A program made the translations under genes and the position numbers. From Streptomyces sp. NBC_01351 (GTDB lineage: Bacteria > Actinomycetota > Actinomycetes > Streptomycetales > Streptomycetaceae): 64,000 nt of DNA. Each line of letters starts with the position of its first letter. Position 1 is the first letter of the stretch. This document shows, piece by piece, positions 35,826 through 44,670 of the stretch. Where the stretch lies: positions 3,716,501 through 3,780,500 of the forward strand of contig NZ_CP108356.1 of the NCBI RefSeq assembly GCF_036237315.1, read 5' to 3'. Below the pieces are notes generated by a model that saw only the letters and a list, made by a program, of their open reading frames with translations, made no database searches and had not been told where the DNA came from.

Positions 35826-36665
35826 ATGCCCGCACCCAAGGACCTCGACCCCTCCTCCTCACCCCGCGCCCTGCTCGGCGCCGAACTGCGCGTAGCCCGC
35901 GAACGCGCGGGCCTCAGCCAGGCCGATCTCGGCGAGCCGCTGTTCGTGAGCGGCTCGTACATCGGACAAATGGAGGCCGGGACCCGCCGCATCACCCTCG
36001 AACTCGCCCGCCCGATAGACGAACTGCTCAACACCGGGGGCTTCTTCGTCCGCAACTGCGCGGCGTCCGCCCGGTCGAAGTACCCCGACCACTTCGCGGA
36101 GGCCGCCGAGGCCGAGGCGGAGGCCACGGCCATCCGCGAGTACGCGCCCCTGCTGATCCCGGGGCTGCTCCAGACGGAGGCGTACGCCCGCGAGGTCTTC
36201 CACGCGTACCAGCCCACCGCGCCGAAGGAGGTCATCGACCAACTGACCGAGGCCCGACTGGCCCGCGCCTCGCTGCTCACCGATCCCACAACGCCCCTGT
36301 TGTGGTGCGTGCTGGACGAGGCGGTGCTGCGGCGAGTGGTCGGCAGCAAGGCCGTGATGGCCGAGTCCCTGCGCCATATCGCGGCCCTGATCCGGGCACG
36401 GAGGGTCATCGTGCAGGTGGTCCCATTCAGCGCGGGAGCCCACGCCGCACTGGAGGGCCCCCTCAAGCTGATGTCCTTCGACGATGCTCCCCCTCTCGCC
36501 TACGTCCAAGGCAACGGGACAGGAAGGCTGTTGGACGATCCGGCCGAGGTTGCCCGACACACCCTGACCTACGATCTCCTCACGGCGAGCGCGCTGCCAC
36601 CCAGCCAATCCCTGGCTCTGATCGAGTCCGTGGCGGAGGATTACGCACATGATCAGCACAACTGA
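35826..36665 (+). CDS. XRE-family regulator with DUF5753 domain
   Basis: A 279-residue protein. An N-terminal helix-turn-helix (about residues 15-72: AELRVARERAGLSQADLGEP then SGSYIGQMEAGTRR) precedes a DUF5753 domain (about 95-270) recognisable from YAPLLIPGLLQTEAYAREVF and GAHAALEGPLKLMSF. This WhiJ-like family is greatly expanded in Streptomyces and usually sits next to a DUF397 gene, as here (17-bp overlap). Members affect development and behave like antitoxin-type regulators in some cases. Confidence 0.93.
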   Translation: MPAPKDLDPSSSPRALLGAELRVARERAGLSQADLGEPLFVSGSYIGQMEAGTRRITLELARPIDELLNTGGFFVRNCAASARSKYPDHFAEAAEAEAEATAIREYAPLLIPGLLQTEAYAREVFHAYQPTAPKEVIDQLTEARLARASLLTDPTTPLLWCVLDEAVLRRVVGSKAVMAESLRHIAALIRARRVIVQVVPFSAGAHAALEGPLKLMSFDDAPPLAYVQGNGTGRLLDDPAEVARHTLTYDLLTASALPPSQSLALIESVAEDYAHDQHN

Positions 36666-36903
36666 GTACGACCTCTCGGCGGCTGTCTGGCACAAGTCCA
36701 GCTACAGCGGCGGCAGCGGCGGCGACTGCCTGGAGGTGGCCACCTGGCGCAAGTCCACCCACAGCGACGCCAGCGGCGGCAGCTGCCTCGAAGTCGGCGA
36801 CGGCCACCCCACCCTCGTCCCCGTCCGGGACTCCAAGCAGCCCGAAGGCCCGCACGTGGTGTTCCACGCACGGGCCTGGGCCGCCTTCGTCGCCTCCCTC
36901 TGA
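36649..36903 (+). CDS. DUF397 protein with duplicated motif
   Basis: An 84-residue DUF397 protein. The family motif WHKSSYSGGSGGDCLEVA is immediately followed by a second copy, WRKSTHSDASGGSCLEVG, then the usual VPVRDSKQPEGP and FHARAWAAFV. Normal members have one W-K-S-S-Y-S unit and about 60-70 residues, so this is an internal duplication. It overlaps the XRE gene by 17 bp and is its expected partner. Confidence 0.93.
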   Translation: MISTTEYDLSAAVWHKSSYSGGSGGDCLEVATWRKSTHSDASGGSCLEVGDGHPTLVPVRDSKQPEGPHVVFHARAWAAFVASL

Positions 36904-36907
36904 CGGG

Positions 36908-38089
36908 TCAGATGCCGTTGGTGAACAGCAGCTGGTTCGGGCTGCCCTTGCTGATGCTGTGCAGGACGTCCTTCGTGGACTCGCTGTCCAGCCACTCGTT
37001 GAGCTCCGCCGGGTCCGCGCTCGGGTGTGCCTGCTTGTAGAGGACGGCGACTCCGGCGACGTGCGGTGCGGCCATCGACGTGCCGTCGAGGGCCACGCTG
37101 CCGCCGCCGAGCTTCGCGGAGACGATGGCCGCACCCGGCGCGTAGAGGGAGACGCAGGTGCCGTAGTTGGAGAAGGAGGTCTCCTCGTCCCACTGGTTGG
37201 TTGCGGCGACGGTGAGCACGCGGGCCGCCGACGCGGGCGAGATGTTGCAGGCGTCGACGGCGGAGTTGCCCGCCGCGATGACCGGCAGCACACCCGCGTC
37301 TGACACGGCGGTCGCCGCGTTGTTGACCGCGGCCGACCGGTCCCCGCCCAGGGAGCCGTTCATGACGGCCGGCTGCTTGGCGTTCTTCGCCACCCAGTCC
37401 ATGCCCGCGATGATCCCCGACCACGTGCCCTTGCCGTCACAGCCGAGCACGCGGACGCTGACCAGGCTCGCCTTCCGCGCCACGCCGTACGTCGCGCCGC
37501 CGACCGTGCCCGCGACGTGCGTGCCGTGGCCCTGGCAGTCCTTGCCGTTGCGGCCGTCACCGATCGCGTCGTAGCCGAAGGTGGCCCGGCCTCCGAACTC
37601 GGTGTGGTCGTAATCGATGCCGGTGTCGAGGATGTACGCGGTCACCCCCGCGCCGTTGCCCTCGGTGGTGAAGCTCTGGTCCAGGGGCAGTGTCTTCTGG
37701 TCGATCCGGTCCTGGCCCCAGGAGTTCGACGGGGCCCGCAGCGAACCCGTCGAGGTCGGCATCGGCACGGACTGGACCGAGGCGTCCTCCTCGACCGACT
37801 CCACCCCCAGGCTGTTGCGGACGATCGTCAGCTGGAGCGGGGTCAGTGGTACCGCGAAGCCGCTCATCGCCGAGGTGTAGACGAACGAGGGCTTCAGGCC
37901 CATCTTCTGCGCGACCTTCGCCGCTTCCTGGCCCTTCTCCAGGGTCACGATGTACTTCCCCGGCACCGGATTGGCCGCCTTGAGAAGCGGGGCCGGGGTC
38001 GGCTCGGGCGCGGCGGCGGAGGCCGTACCGGCCGCGACCGGGGTGACGGCGAGGAGGGCGGCGGTGGCCAGACGTGCGAGCAGGCGCAT
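36908..38089 (-). CDS. Secreted subtilisin-like serine protease (S8)
   Basis: A 393-residue proteinase K-type protease. The signal peptide spans about 1-26, an I9 propeptide about 43-107 (GKYIVTLEKG to GVESVEEDASV), then the catalytic domain. The triad is Asp155 (ILDTGID), His188 (GHGTHVAG) and Ser338 (GTSMAAPHVAG); Asn275 in IAAGN supplies the oxyanion hole. It has four or five cysteines, as in the proteinase K group. There is no C-terminal extension. A separate I9-like gene is divergent at 38420. Confidence 0.95.
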   Translation of the reverse strand: MRLLARLATAALLAVTPVAAGTASAAAPEPTPAPLLKAANPVPGKYIVTLEKGQEAAKVAQKMGLKPSFVYTSAMSGFAVPLTPLQLTIVRNSLGVESVEEDASVQSVPMPTSTGSLRAPSNSWGQDRIDQKTLPLDQSFTTEGNGAGVTAYILDTGIDYDHTEFGGRATFGYDAIGDGRNGKDCQGHGTHVAGTVGGATYGVARKASLVSVRVLGCDGKGTWSGIIAGMDWVAKNAKQPAVMNGSLGGDRSAAVNNAATAVSDAGVLPVIAAGNSAVDACNISPASAARVLTVAATNQWDEETSFSNYGTCVSLYAPGAAIVSAKLGGGSVALDGTSMAAPHVAGVAVLYKQAHPSADPAELNEWLDSESTKDVLHSISKGSPNQLLFTNGI

Positions 38090-38419
38090 GAAGGGAACTC
38101 CCTGACGGGGTGGCGGTCGGCATGGGTGAGCCGCCCCCGGCGTCGGCAGGTGCCCGCGCGGGTGCGGCCATGCCTTCCATCGGGTGCCACCCCGGCGCGG
38201 CTTGAACGACCGGCACCGCCTGGCCGATCAGCCGCCACGCCAGCCGCAGAAAGGGTTGGCCCCTGTGCCGCCCCGGCTCGTACGGTCACGGCCGCCCGGC
38301 CAAGATCACCCGTACGGCCCGCCACCACCTCAGGGGCGCACGGCGGGTGCGCTCCCCGTGCCCCCGCCACACCCCCGGGCCTCTTTGACCGGCCGCACCA
38401 CAGGTGGTCACCTCACCGC
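38090..38419. other. Non-coding divergent region upstream of the protease
   Basis: A 330-bp spacer between the protease and the I9-like gene. I see no convincing gene or strong hairpin; it presumably holds both promoters. Confidence 0.5.
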
Positions 38420-38756
38420 ATGCGCACCCGCCTGAGCCGAGCCCTGACCGTGGCAGCCGCCGTACTGGCCGCCGCCACACCCGCCCTGCCCGCCCATGCC
38501 GCCGACCACGAACCGGCCCCCCGCGTCCCGGGCGGCAGCCGACCACCCCACGTACATCGTCACCGTCCGCCGCGGCCTCGACCCGGCCCACATCGCGCAG
38601 GCCTACGGCATCACCCCGGTACACGTCTTCCGCACCGCGATGAACGGCTTCGCCGCCCCGCTCTCCCCCGAGCAGGTCGAGGCCCTGCGGGCGACGGTGC
38701 TCGTGGAGTCGGTCGAGGAGGACGGCGAGGGGTCCTCCCTCGGCGCCGCCGGCTGA
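38420..38756 (+). pseudogene. Frameshifted secreted I9 (subtilisin propeptide-like) inhibitor
   Basis: The reading frame from ATG 38420 gives a clear signal peptide (MRTRLSRALTVAAAVLAAAT, then PAHAADHEPAP) but then runs into nonsense. The next frame, in the region to 38756, reads HPTYIVTVRRGLDPAHIAQA and FRTAMNGFAAPLSPEQV and ends VLVESVEEDGEG, closely resembling the I9 propeptide of the neighbouring protease. Removing one C from the six-C run at 38517-38522 joins both parts in frame (about 111 residues). It is therefore a one-base frameshift or a sequencing error in a stand-alone protease inhibitor or chaperone. Confidence 0.75.
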
Positions 38757-38971
38757 GCGGCCACCCGCCGGTCCGGACGGGGCCGGGTGTGTGTCGGGGC
38801 GTCCCCGCAGGGCGTCGAACGCAACCACCCTCGGCCCACCGACCCCCCGACACGTTCGACGCCCGAGGAGACGCCCCGGCGCGCGCCCGGACCCGGCCGG
38901 GCCGGCAACCCCCGACCCCGCCCCGCCCCGGCACAGCCCGCCCGGCCCGGCCCGAAAGCAGCAGCAGCCGC

Positions 38972-39823
38972 CTAGAGCTCGATCGAGCGGTTCTCGATCA
39001 GAACGGCGAAGCCCGCGCTGTCGTACAGGCTCATCGCGACCTCGTTGCCGCCCATGACGTTGAACATCATCACCTCGTCGCCGCCCTGCCGGGTGGCCCA
39101 CCCCCCGACGGCCATCGCGGCCCGGCCGTAGCCCTTGCCGCGGTGTTCCTCGTAGATCTCCAGTGAGAAACCGAAGGTCACGCCCGGCAGGAAGCCGTGG
39201 TTCACCCAGCCGGTGCCGACCACCACGCCGTCGGCCTCCATCGCGTAGAAGTGGTGCCCCGGGGTCTCGTACCCGTCCGGGAGGTAGCGGGCGAAGACCT
39301 CGTCGGACTTCTCCCGGGCCTGCTCCGGGGTCAGGGCCCCGGCCCTGACGACGTCCGCGATGTAGGCGGCCACCTCACCGGCGTACCAACCCGGGTACTC
39401 CTCCTCCGTGAGGCGCCGCGCCGACAGGCCCGGCGGCAGCTCGGGCTGCTCGGCCACGGCACGCATCCGGAACTGGCCCCGCACCGGATAGTCGGCGAAC
39501 GCCCCCGCTCCCCCGGTCAGCCGGACCTCCACGCGCTGCGCGCCGCGCTCGGCGCACCACCGCTCGGCCCACGGGCGCCCCTGCGGCACGGTCAGGTCGT
39601 GGATCCGGCCCACGGTCACCCCGTTGTCCTCGGCCACCTGGACCGCGATCCACCCGGTGCCGTCCGTGGCCACCGTCCAGTCGTCGATTCCCTCGACCGC
39701 CTGCTCCAGCAGGGCCCGGGCCAGCGGCTCCGAGCACCCCGCGGCCCGGTACCCGGCCAGCACCCGCTCCTCGAACCCGTCTCGCCACTCGCCCTGCCCG
39801 GCCACCACCGTTATCTCGCTCAT
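38972..39823 (-). CDS. GNAT family N-acetyltransferase, two-domain
   Basis: A 283-residue protein. The C-terminal half (about 130-283) is a GNAT fold with the acetyl-CoA loop EEHRGKGYGRAAMAVGGWA and the VMGGNEVAMSLYDSAGF segment. The N-terminal half (DDWTVATDGTGWIAVQVAED and GAQRVEVRLTGGAG) is a second, degenerate GNAT-like domain. The substrate is unknown. Confidence 0.88.
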   Translation of the reverse strand: MSEITVVAGQGEWRDGFEERVLAGYRAAGCSEPLARALLEQAVEGIDDWTVATDGTGWIAVQVAEDNGVTVGRIHDLTVPQGRPWAERWCAERGAQRVEVRLTGGAGAFADYPVRGQFRMRAVAEQPELPPGLSARRLTEEEYPGWYAGEVAAYIADVVRAGALTPEQAREKSDEVFARYLPDGYETPGHHFYAMEADGVVVGTGWVNHGFLPGVTFGFSLEIYEEHRGKGYGRAAMAVGGWATRQGGDEVMMFNVMGGNEVAMSLYDSAGFAVLIENRSIEL

Positions 39824-40119
39824 CCGCCCACCCTAGGCAGCGGCACTGCCGGAACGCCCCGCATTTAGACCGGCGTTGCCCCTGCCCATAACGGGGCGTA
39901 AGGTCAGTCGGGTGACTGCCGGGTCGGCCTTGGGCCATACACGAGCGAGGCCCCCGGCCTCTGCATGACCAGCGGGCGGGCCAGGGGCCCGCCGCACCTC
40001 TCCACGTCTTCGCGCCATACGCGCTCACGCGGCCTCGCCGCCGCCGCCCCCGGCCCCTGCCTCGCAGCCGCCGCCGGCCCCGCCCCCGCGGAACCCAAGA
40101 CTTGGAGAGTCACCCCACG

Positions 40120-40512
40120 ATGTCCGTCACCAGCGTCCAGCTCAACCACACCGTCGTCTACGCCCGAGACCGCCAGCTGTCCGCCGAGTTCATCGCCGTC
40201 GTCCTGGGCCTGACGCCCGACGCCCCGTTCGGGCCGTTCCTGCCCGTCGACCTCGGCAGCGGCGTGACGCTCGACTACTACGAGATGCGCGACGAGCCGA
40301 TCCAGTCGCAGCACTACGCGTTCCTCGTACCCGACGACCAGTTCGACACGATGATCGCCCGCCTGGAGGCGCTCGCGGTCACGTACTTCGCCGACCCGGG
40401 CCACACCGATCCGGGCCGGATCAACCACCTCTTCGGCGGCCGCGGCGCGTACTTCGCGGACCCGGACGGCCACAACATGGAGATCATGACCCGGCCCTAC
40501 GCCAGGCGTTGA
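40120..40512 (+). CDS. VOC (glyoxalase/bleomycin-resistance) family protein
   Basis: A 130-residue vicinal-oxygen-chelate protein. LNHTVVYARDRQLSAEFIAV near the start supplies the first metal His; the end has GRGAYFADPDGHNMEIMTRP with the typical acidic ligand. Members bind or modify antibiotics or act as dioxygenases and glyoxalases; the exact activity is unknown. ATG at 40120 has GGAGAG upstream. The 296-bp spacer 39824-40119 shows no gene. Confidence 0.9.
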   Translation: MSVTSVQLNHTVVYARDRQLSAEFIAVVLGLTPDAPFGPFLPVDLGSGVTLDYYEMRDEPIQSQHYAFLVPDDQFDTMIARLEALAVTYFADPGHTDPGRINHLFGGRGAYFADPDGHNMEIMTRPYARR

Positions 40513-40522
40513 GCCACCTCGG

Positions 40523-40551
40523 GGGCCCGGTCCGTCGTACGGACCGGGCCC
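40523..40551. terminator. Terminator hairpin after the VOC gene
   Basis: GGGCCCGGTCCGT pairs perfectly with ACGGACCGGGCCC around a CGT loop, 11 bp after the stop codon. It isolates the VOC gene from the sensor kinase region. Confidence 0.82.
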
Positions 40552-40688
40552 GCCCTGGGCAGTCCAAGGAATGAGACATTTCTGGCTCGATACCTACCTA
40601 CCTGCTGATTCTCAGCCGGTCCGCACCCCTCTGACGTGCTGGAATGGGTCCTTCACATGCGTGTGGGGCTCCGAGGAAGGGTGCGAGC

Positions 40689-42050
40689 GTGAGCAAGCGT
40701 CGGCCACTGCTGGGCTGGTGGGACCGGCGGAGCGATCCCGCACGGATCGAGCTCTACACGCGGTGGACCTTCCACTTCCTGGCCTTCAACGAGGTGCTCC
40801 TCGGCGCCGAGTCCGCCCTGTCAGAGGCGCCCGGCGCGCCCATACCCTGGCTGGCCGGGCTGATCACCCTGCACGCCGTAGCCGTCGGCGCCACCTGCTC
40901 GCGGGCCCTCGACTGGGCCCTGGACCGGCGGGCGCGGCCGGGCCGGCTGCTCGCGCTCACCCACGGCCTGACCGTGATCGGCACCCTCGCCGTGATCGGC
41001 GCCCACCTCACCGGACGCCTCGGACCGGGCGAGGGCTCGGCCGCCCTGATCGCGATCGTGCCGAGCTTCGGCATCCTGGCCGCCACCGTCAATCCCCGTT
41101 CACCCAGCCGCGTGTGCCTGATGATGTGCCTCGCGTTCCTGACGGCGGGCGCGGGCGTCTACGCCGCCACCGCCTCCGCGTCCGAGGCCTTCCAGTGCGC
41201 TTGGGTGGTCCTCTTCGGCTGCGCCGCGGCCATGCTCACCGCCCGCTTCTCCACCTGGATGCTGACCGTGGTGTGGGAGCTCGACCGGGCCCGCTCCGCC
41301 CAGGTGCGGCTCGCGGTCACCGAGGAGCGCCTGCGCTTCGCCCGCGATCTGCACGACATCATGGGCCGGAACCTCTCCGTCATCGCGCTCAAGAGCGAGC
41401 TCGCGTCCCAACTCGCCCGACGGGATGCGGTGCCGCGGGCGGTCGAGCAGATGGACGAGGTCCAGCGCATGGCGCGGGACTCCCAGCAGGAGGTGCGGGA
41501 GGTCGTGCGCGGCTACCGCAAGGTCGGGCTGCAGGGCGAACTGCTCGGCGCCTTCGCCGTACTGCGGGCCGGCGGCATCGACTGCTCGATCGAGACGGCC
41601 GTCTGCGACCAGTTGCCGCCGGCCGTGCAGAGCGTGTTCGGCTGGGTGGTCCGTGAGGGCGGTACGAACATCCTGCGCCACTCCGCCGCCACCCGTGCCT
41701 CGATCGAACTGCGCATCACCGACGACGGCCGGAACGCACGGCTGAGCCTGACCAACGACGGCGCCCGACCCGGGCCCGGCCGAGCCGACGGAGCCGACGG
41801 AGCCGACCGATCAGACGGCCCGGACGGAGCGGACGGAGCCGGCAGCGGATCCGGGCTGGCCGGCCTGCGCGAGCGCCTCGCCTCCCTCGGCGGTTCCCTC
41901 CACGCGGAGCACGGCCCGGACGGCACCTTCCTCCTGGAGGCCGAGGTGCCGCTGAACGGGCCCAAGGAGCCCGCGGACCTCAGATCCAGCCGCGCTCCCG
42001 GGCCAGGTGAACGGCCTGGTAGCGATTGCTCGCACCCAGTTTTGTCGTAG
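40689..42050 (+). CDS. DesK/NarL-type sensor histidine kinase
   Basis: A 453-residue kinase. About five membrane helices occupy residues 25-195. The HisKA_3 phosphoacceptor follows in RFARDLHDIMGRNLSV with His222. The ATPase domain has a VVREGGTNILRHS N box and a SGLAGLRERLASLGG G box. Between these boxes lies a low-complexity ADGADGADRSDGPDGADGAG linker from repeated GACGGAGCC. GTG 40689 has GGAAGGG upstream. Its last 71 bp overlap the convergent regulator gene, its likely partner. Confidence 0.92.
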   Translation: MSKRRPLLGWWDRRSDPARIELYTRWTFHFLAFNEVLLGAESALSEAPGAPIPWLAGLITLHAVAVGATCSRALDWALDRRARPGRLLALTHGLTVIGTLAVIGAHLTGRLGPGEGSAALIAIVPSFGILAATVNPRSPSRVCLMMCLAFLTAGAGVYAATASASEAFQCAWVVLFGCAAAMLTARFSTWMLTVVWELDRARSAQVRLAVTEERLRFARDLHDIMGRNLSVIALKSELASQLARRDAVPRAVEQMDEVQRMARDSQQEVREVVRGYRKVGLQGELLGAFAVLRAGGIDCSIETAVCDQLPPAVQSVFGWVVREGGTNILRHSAATRASIELRITDDGRNARLSLTNDGARPGPGRADGADGADRSDGPDGADGAGSGSGLAGLRERLASLGGSLHAEHGPDGTFLLEAEVPLNGPKEPADLRSSRAPGPGERPGSDCSHPVLS

Positions 42051-42585
42051 CGGACGAGAGGTAGTTGCGGACGGTGCCCTCGCCGAGGGCGGCCCGGTCC
42101 GCGATCTCCGCGACCGGCACCCCGTCGGCCGCCAGCGCCAGCAGGTCCGCTTCCCGGGCGGTCAGCGGCGAATCGCCCGCGCTGATCGCGTCGGCGGCCA
42201 GCTCCGGGTCGATGTGGCGGTGCCCGGCGTACACCCTGCGGATGACGTCGGCCAGTTCCTGCGCCGCGACGGACTTGGGCAGGAAGCCGTGCACCCCGGC
42301 TTCCAGGGCCCGCTTGAGATGGCCGGGCAGTCCGTGGCTGGTGACGATCAGCAGTCGGCACCCCGGCACGCTGCGCAGGATGGCCGTGGCCGCCGCGATG
42401 CCGTCCTTGCCGGGCATCTGCAGGTCGAGGACGGCCACGTCGGGCCGGTGCTCCTCGGCGGCGGTGACGGCCTCGGTGCCGGACGAGGCGGTGGCCACGA
42501 TGTCGAGGTCGTCCTCAAGGCTCAGCAGCGCGGCGACGGCACCCAGGATGAGGTGCTCGTCGTCGGCCAGCAGCACGCGGATCAA
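41980..42585 (-). CDS. NarL/FixJ-type response regulator
   Basis: A 201-residue regulator. The receiver domain has the acidic DDE near residue 8-10 and phosphoacceptor Asp54 in VLDLQMPG, with KS near 100. The LuxR-type helix-turn-helix is at about 135-195 (LTAREADLLALAADGVPVAE and GTVRNYLSSATTKLGASNRY). A TTG start at 42585 gives the normal domain length and has GGAGAA upstream; an alternative GTG lies further upstream. It follows the ABC-2 permease gene on the same strand and is tail-to-tail with its kinase. Confidence 0.92.
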   Translation of the reverse strand: MIRVLLADDEHLILGAVAALLSLEDDLDIVATASSGTEAVTAAEEHRPDVAVLDLQMPGKDGIAAATAILRSVPGCRLLIVTSHGLPGHLKRALEAGVHGFLPKSVAAQELADVIRRVYAGHRHIDPELAADAISAGDSPLTAREADLLALAADGVPVAEIADRAALGEGTVRNYLSSATTKLGASNRYQAVHLARERGWI

Positions 42586-42652
42586 GAGGGGTTCTCCTTC
42601 GATGGATTCACGGTCAGTGCGTACGTGCTCGGCTCGAACCACCCCCGAAGGG

Positions 42653-43417
42653 TCAGGTCCGGGTCTCCCAGCGGAACCAGCTCCGTACCGCACCTGCGGC
42701 AAGTGCGGTCCACGTCAGGAGGATCAGTACGGCCAACGCCGCCTCGCCGCCGCTCATCCCGCCCGTCCAGCCGGCCCGCACCAGGTCGATCGCCGGGGTC
42801 AGCGGCAGGAAGCGGCAGATGTCGTGGAACGCCGGGGGCAGCGCCTCCAGCGGGAAGTACGTGCCCGAGGTGAGCGGGAGCAGGAACATGCCCGGAAGCA
42901 GGGCGAGCTGGGCGCTCTCGACGGTCCGGGCCATGGCCGTGGTGGCCGCGGCCAGTACCGCCATCATCAGCGCGCCCAGCAGGATCCCGGCGAGCGCCAG
43001 ATGGGGGGCGGCGGGTGCGCCGGTGCCGGCGACGAGGGAGATGAGCGTGGCGACGAGCGCGAACTGGACCAGTGCGGTGGCCGTGGCCGGGAGGGCCGAG
43101 CCGGCCAGGATCGTGGCGTCCGACATCTCGCCGGTGCGCATCCGCTTGAGCATGTGCTCCTCGCGCCGGGCCACGTAGACGCCGACGAGCGGGGCGTACA
43201 GCGCCATGGTGAGGGTCACCCCGGCGGCGGTGGAGACGAAGACCGGCCCCAGGCTCAGCCCGGCGGCCGCCATGTCCACGCGGTCGATGACCACCTTCAA
43301 CCCGAGGGTGATCATGGCCGGCACGACGAGCACGTTGACGAGATTGGACTTGCTGCGCAGGAAAACGGTGAGCTCCGCCCGGCCGAGCGAAAGCAGGTGG
43401 CCAGTGTGCTGTGTCAT
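42653..43417 (-). CDS. ABC-2 type exporter permease
   Basis: A 254-residue membrane protein with six helices typical of ABC-2 permeases; LLPGMFLLPLTSGTYFPLEA and FHDICRFLPLTPAIDLVRAG are family-like. The ATG overlaps the stop of the ATPase gene (ATGA). Such transporters adjacent to peptide clusters often give self-protection, here only inferred. Confidence 0.9.
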   Translation of the reverse strand: MTQHTGHLLSLGRAELTVFLRSKSNLVNVLVVPAMITLGLKVVIDRVDMAAAGLSLGPVFVSTAAGVTLTMALYAPLVGVYVARREEHMLKRMRTGEMSDATILAGSALPATATALVQFALVATLISLVAGTGAPAAPHLALAGILLGALMMAVLAAATTAMARTVESAQLALLPGMFLLPLTSGTYFPLEALPPAFHDICRFLPLTPAIDLVRAGWTGGMSGGEAALAVLILLTWTALAAGAVRSWFRWETRT

Positions 43418-44436
43418 GAGGTGCCGTGCTCCTTGTGGCCGTCGCCGGGCCCGCAGCCAGGGCCGTCGCCGGGTTCGTCGCCGGGTTCATCGCCGCCGCC
43501 GGATCGGGCGAGGTCCAGGAACACTTCGTCCAGGGAGGCGGAGCGGGCGTGCAGGTCGGTGAGTACGAGGGACCGCTCGCGGGCGGCCAACAGGACCTCG
43601 GTCGCGGTGTGCTGCAGATCGCGGGTATCGAGCCGGATCCGGCCGTCCGCCTCCTCCAGCACCTCCGTGGCGCCCAGCCGCTCGGCGTCGCCGAGGTCGG
43701 CGAAGCGGGCCCCCGGCGGCAGCCGGAAGACGAGCGTCGAGGGGCGTGAATCCCTGATCTCGGCGACCGTGCCGGCCAGGGCGATCCGGCCCGCGTGCAT
43801 GATGGCGATCCGGTCCGCGAGGGCTTCGGCCTCTTCGAGGTAGTGCGTGGTCAGCACGATCGAAGTGCCCTGCCCCTGAAGCCCCTTGATGATGTCCCAG
43901 GTCTCCTGGCGGCCCTCCGGGTCCATCCCGGTGGTCGGTTCGTCGAGGAACAGCAGCTCGGGTGAGCCCAGGACGGCCAGGGCGAGATCCAGCCGTCTGC
44001 GCTCCCCGCCCGAGAGGCTCTTGACCTGGACGTCTGCCCGGCCCGTGAGTCCGGTCATGGCGAGGGCGTCGGCGACCGGCCGCGCGCCGGTGGTGCATCC
44101 GCCCCACATCCGCAGGGTCTCGCTCGCGGTGAGTTCGGATATGAACCCGCCCTCCTGCAGCATCACGCCGGTGCGCGGCCGGATCCGCGCCCGGTCGCGC
44201 ACCGGGTCGTCGGAGCCGAAGAGCCGGACCGTGCCCCGGCTGGGGCGGGCCAGCCCTTCGAGGAGTTCGAGCGTCGAGGTCTTGCCCGCGCCGTTGGTTC
44301 CCAGCAGGCCGAAGACCTCGCCACGGCGGACGGAGAAGGAGACCCCGCGCACCGCATCGAAGCCGCGGCCCGCGGCCGGCCCGTAACGCCTCCAGACGTC
44401 TGTGGCAGTGATCACATCGTTCGTGACTGATTGCAT
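43414..44436 (-). CDS. ABC transporter ATP-binding protein
   Basis: A 340-residue ATPase. Walker A is GTNGAGKTS, the signature LSGGERRRLDLALAVLG, Walker B LLFLDEPTTGMD and the switch His is in TTHYLEEAEAL. The C-terminal domain after residue 220 is the DUF4162-like extension common in drug and bacteriocin exporters, followed by a repeated EPGDEPGDGPG tail. ATG 44436 was chosen over one at 44508. The gene is divergent from the two peptide genes. Confidence 0.92.
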   Translation of the reverse strand: MQSVTNDVITATDVWRRYGPAAGRGFDAVRGVSFSVRRGEVFGLLGTNGAGKTSTLELLEGLARPSRGTVRLFGSDDPVRDRARIRPRTGVMLQEGGFISELTASETLRMWGGCTTGARPVADALAMTGLTGRADVQVKSLSGGERRRLDLALAVLGSPELLFLDEPTTGMDPEGRQETWDIIKGLQGQGTSIVLTTHYLEEAEALADRIAIMHAGRIALAGTVAEIRDSRPSTLVFRLPPGARFADLGDAERLGATEVLEEADGRIRLDTRDLQHTATEVLLAARERSLVLTDLHARSASLDEVFLDLARSGGGDEPGDEPGDGPGCGPGDGHKEHGTS

Positions 44437-44670
44437 TAGGCCATTCTCGCGGCCCTCCCCGAGGGACCGAAAGTGAAGTCTGTCATGACTGTGAATGATA
44501 AACCTCACAACGACATGCAGAATTCTTCACGAAAATAATAGAAAACATTCCGCTTAACCGTGTGATCCGGGTCATACACGCACCGGCATTCGCGCCCTAG
44601 ATTCACCTCGTACCGCATGAAACAAGCCTCCGGCATGCGGCACAACCCTGCCGGAATAAAGGAGTAACTC
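44437..44670. promoter_or_regulatory. AT-rich divergent promoter region of the peptide cluster
   Basis: This 234-bp spacer is clearly less GC-rich than its surroundings, for example GAAAATAATAGAAAACATTC near 44531. Palindromes are GTCATGAC (44482-44489) and CCGCATG/CATGCGG (in 44615-44641). TAGATT at 44598-44603 could be a -10 box for the peptide genes; no good -35 is seen. It is a likely target of the linked response regulator. Confidence 0.5.
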
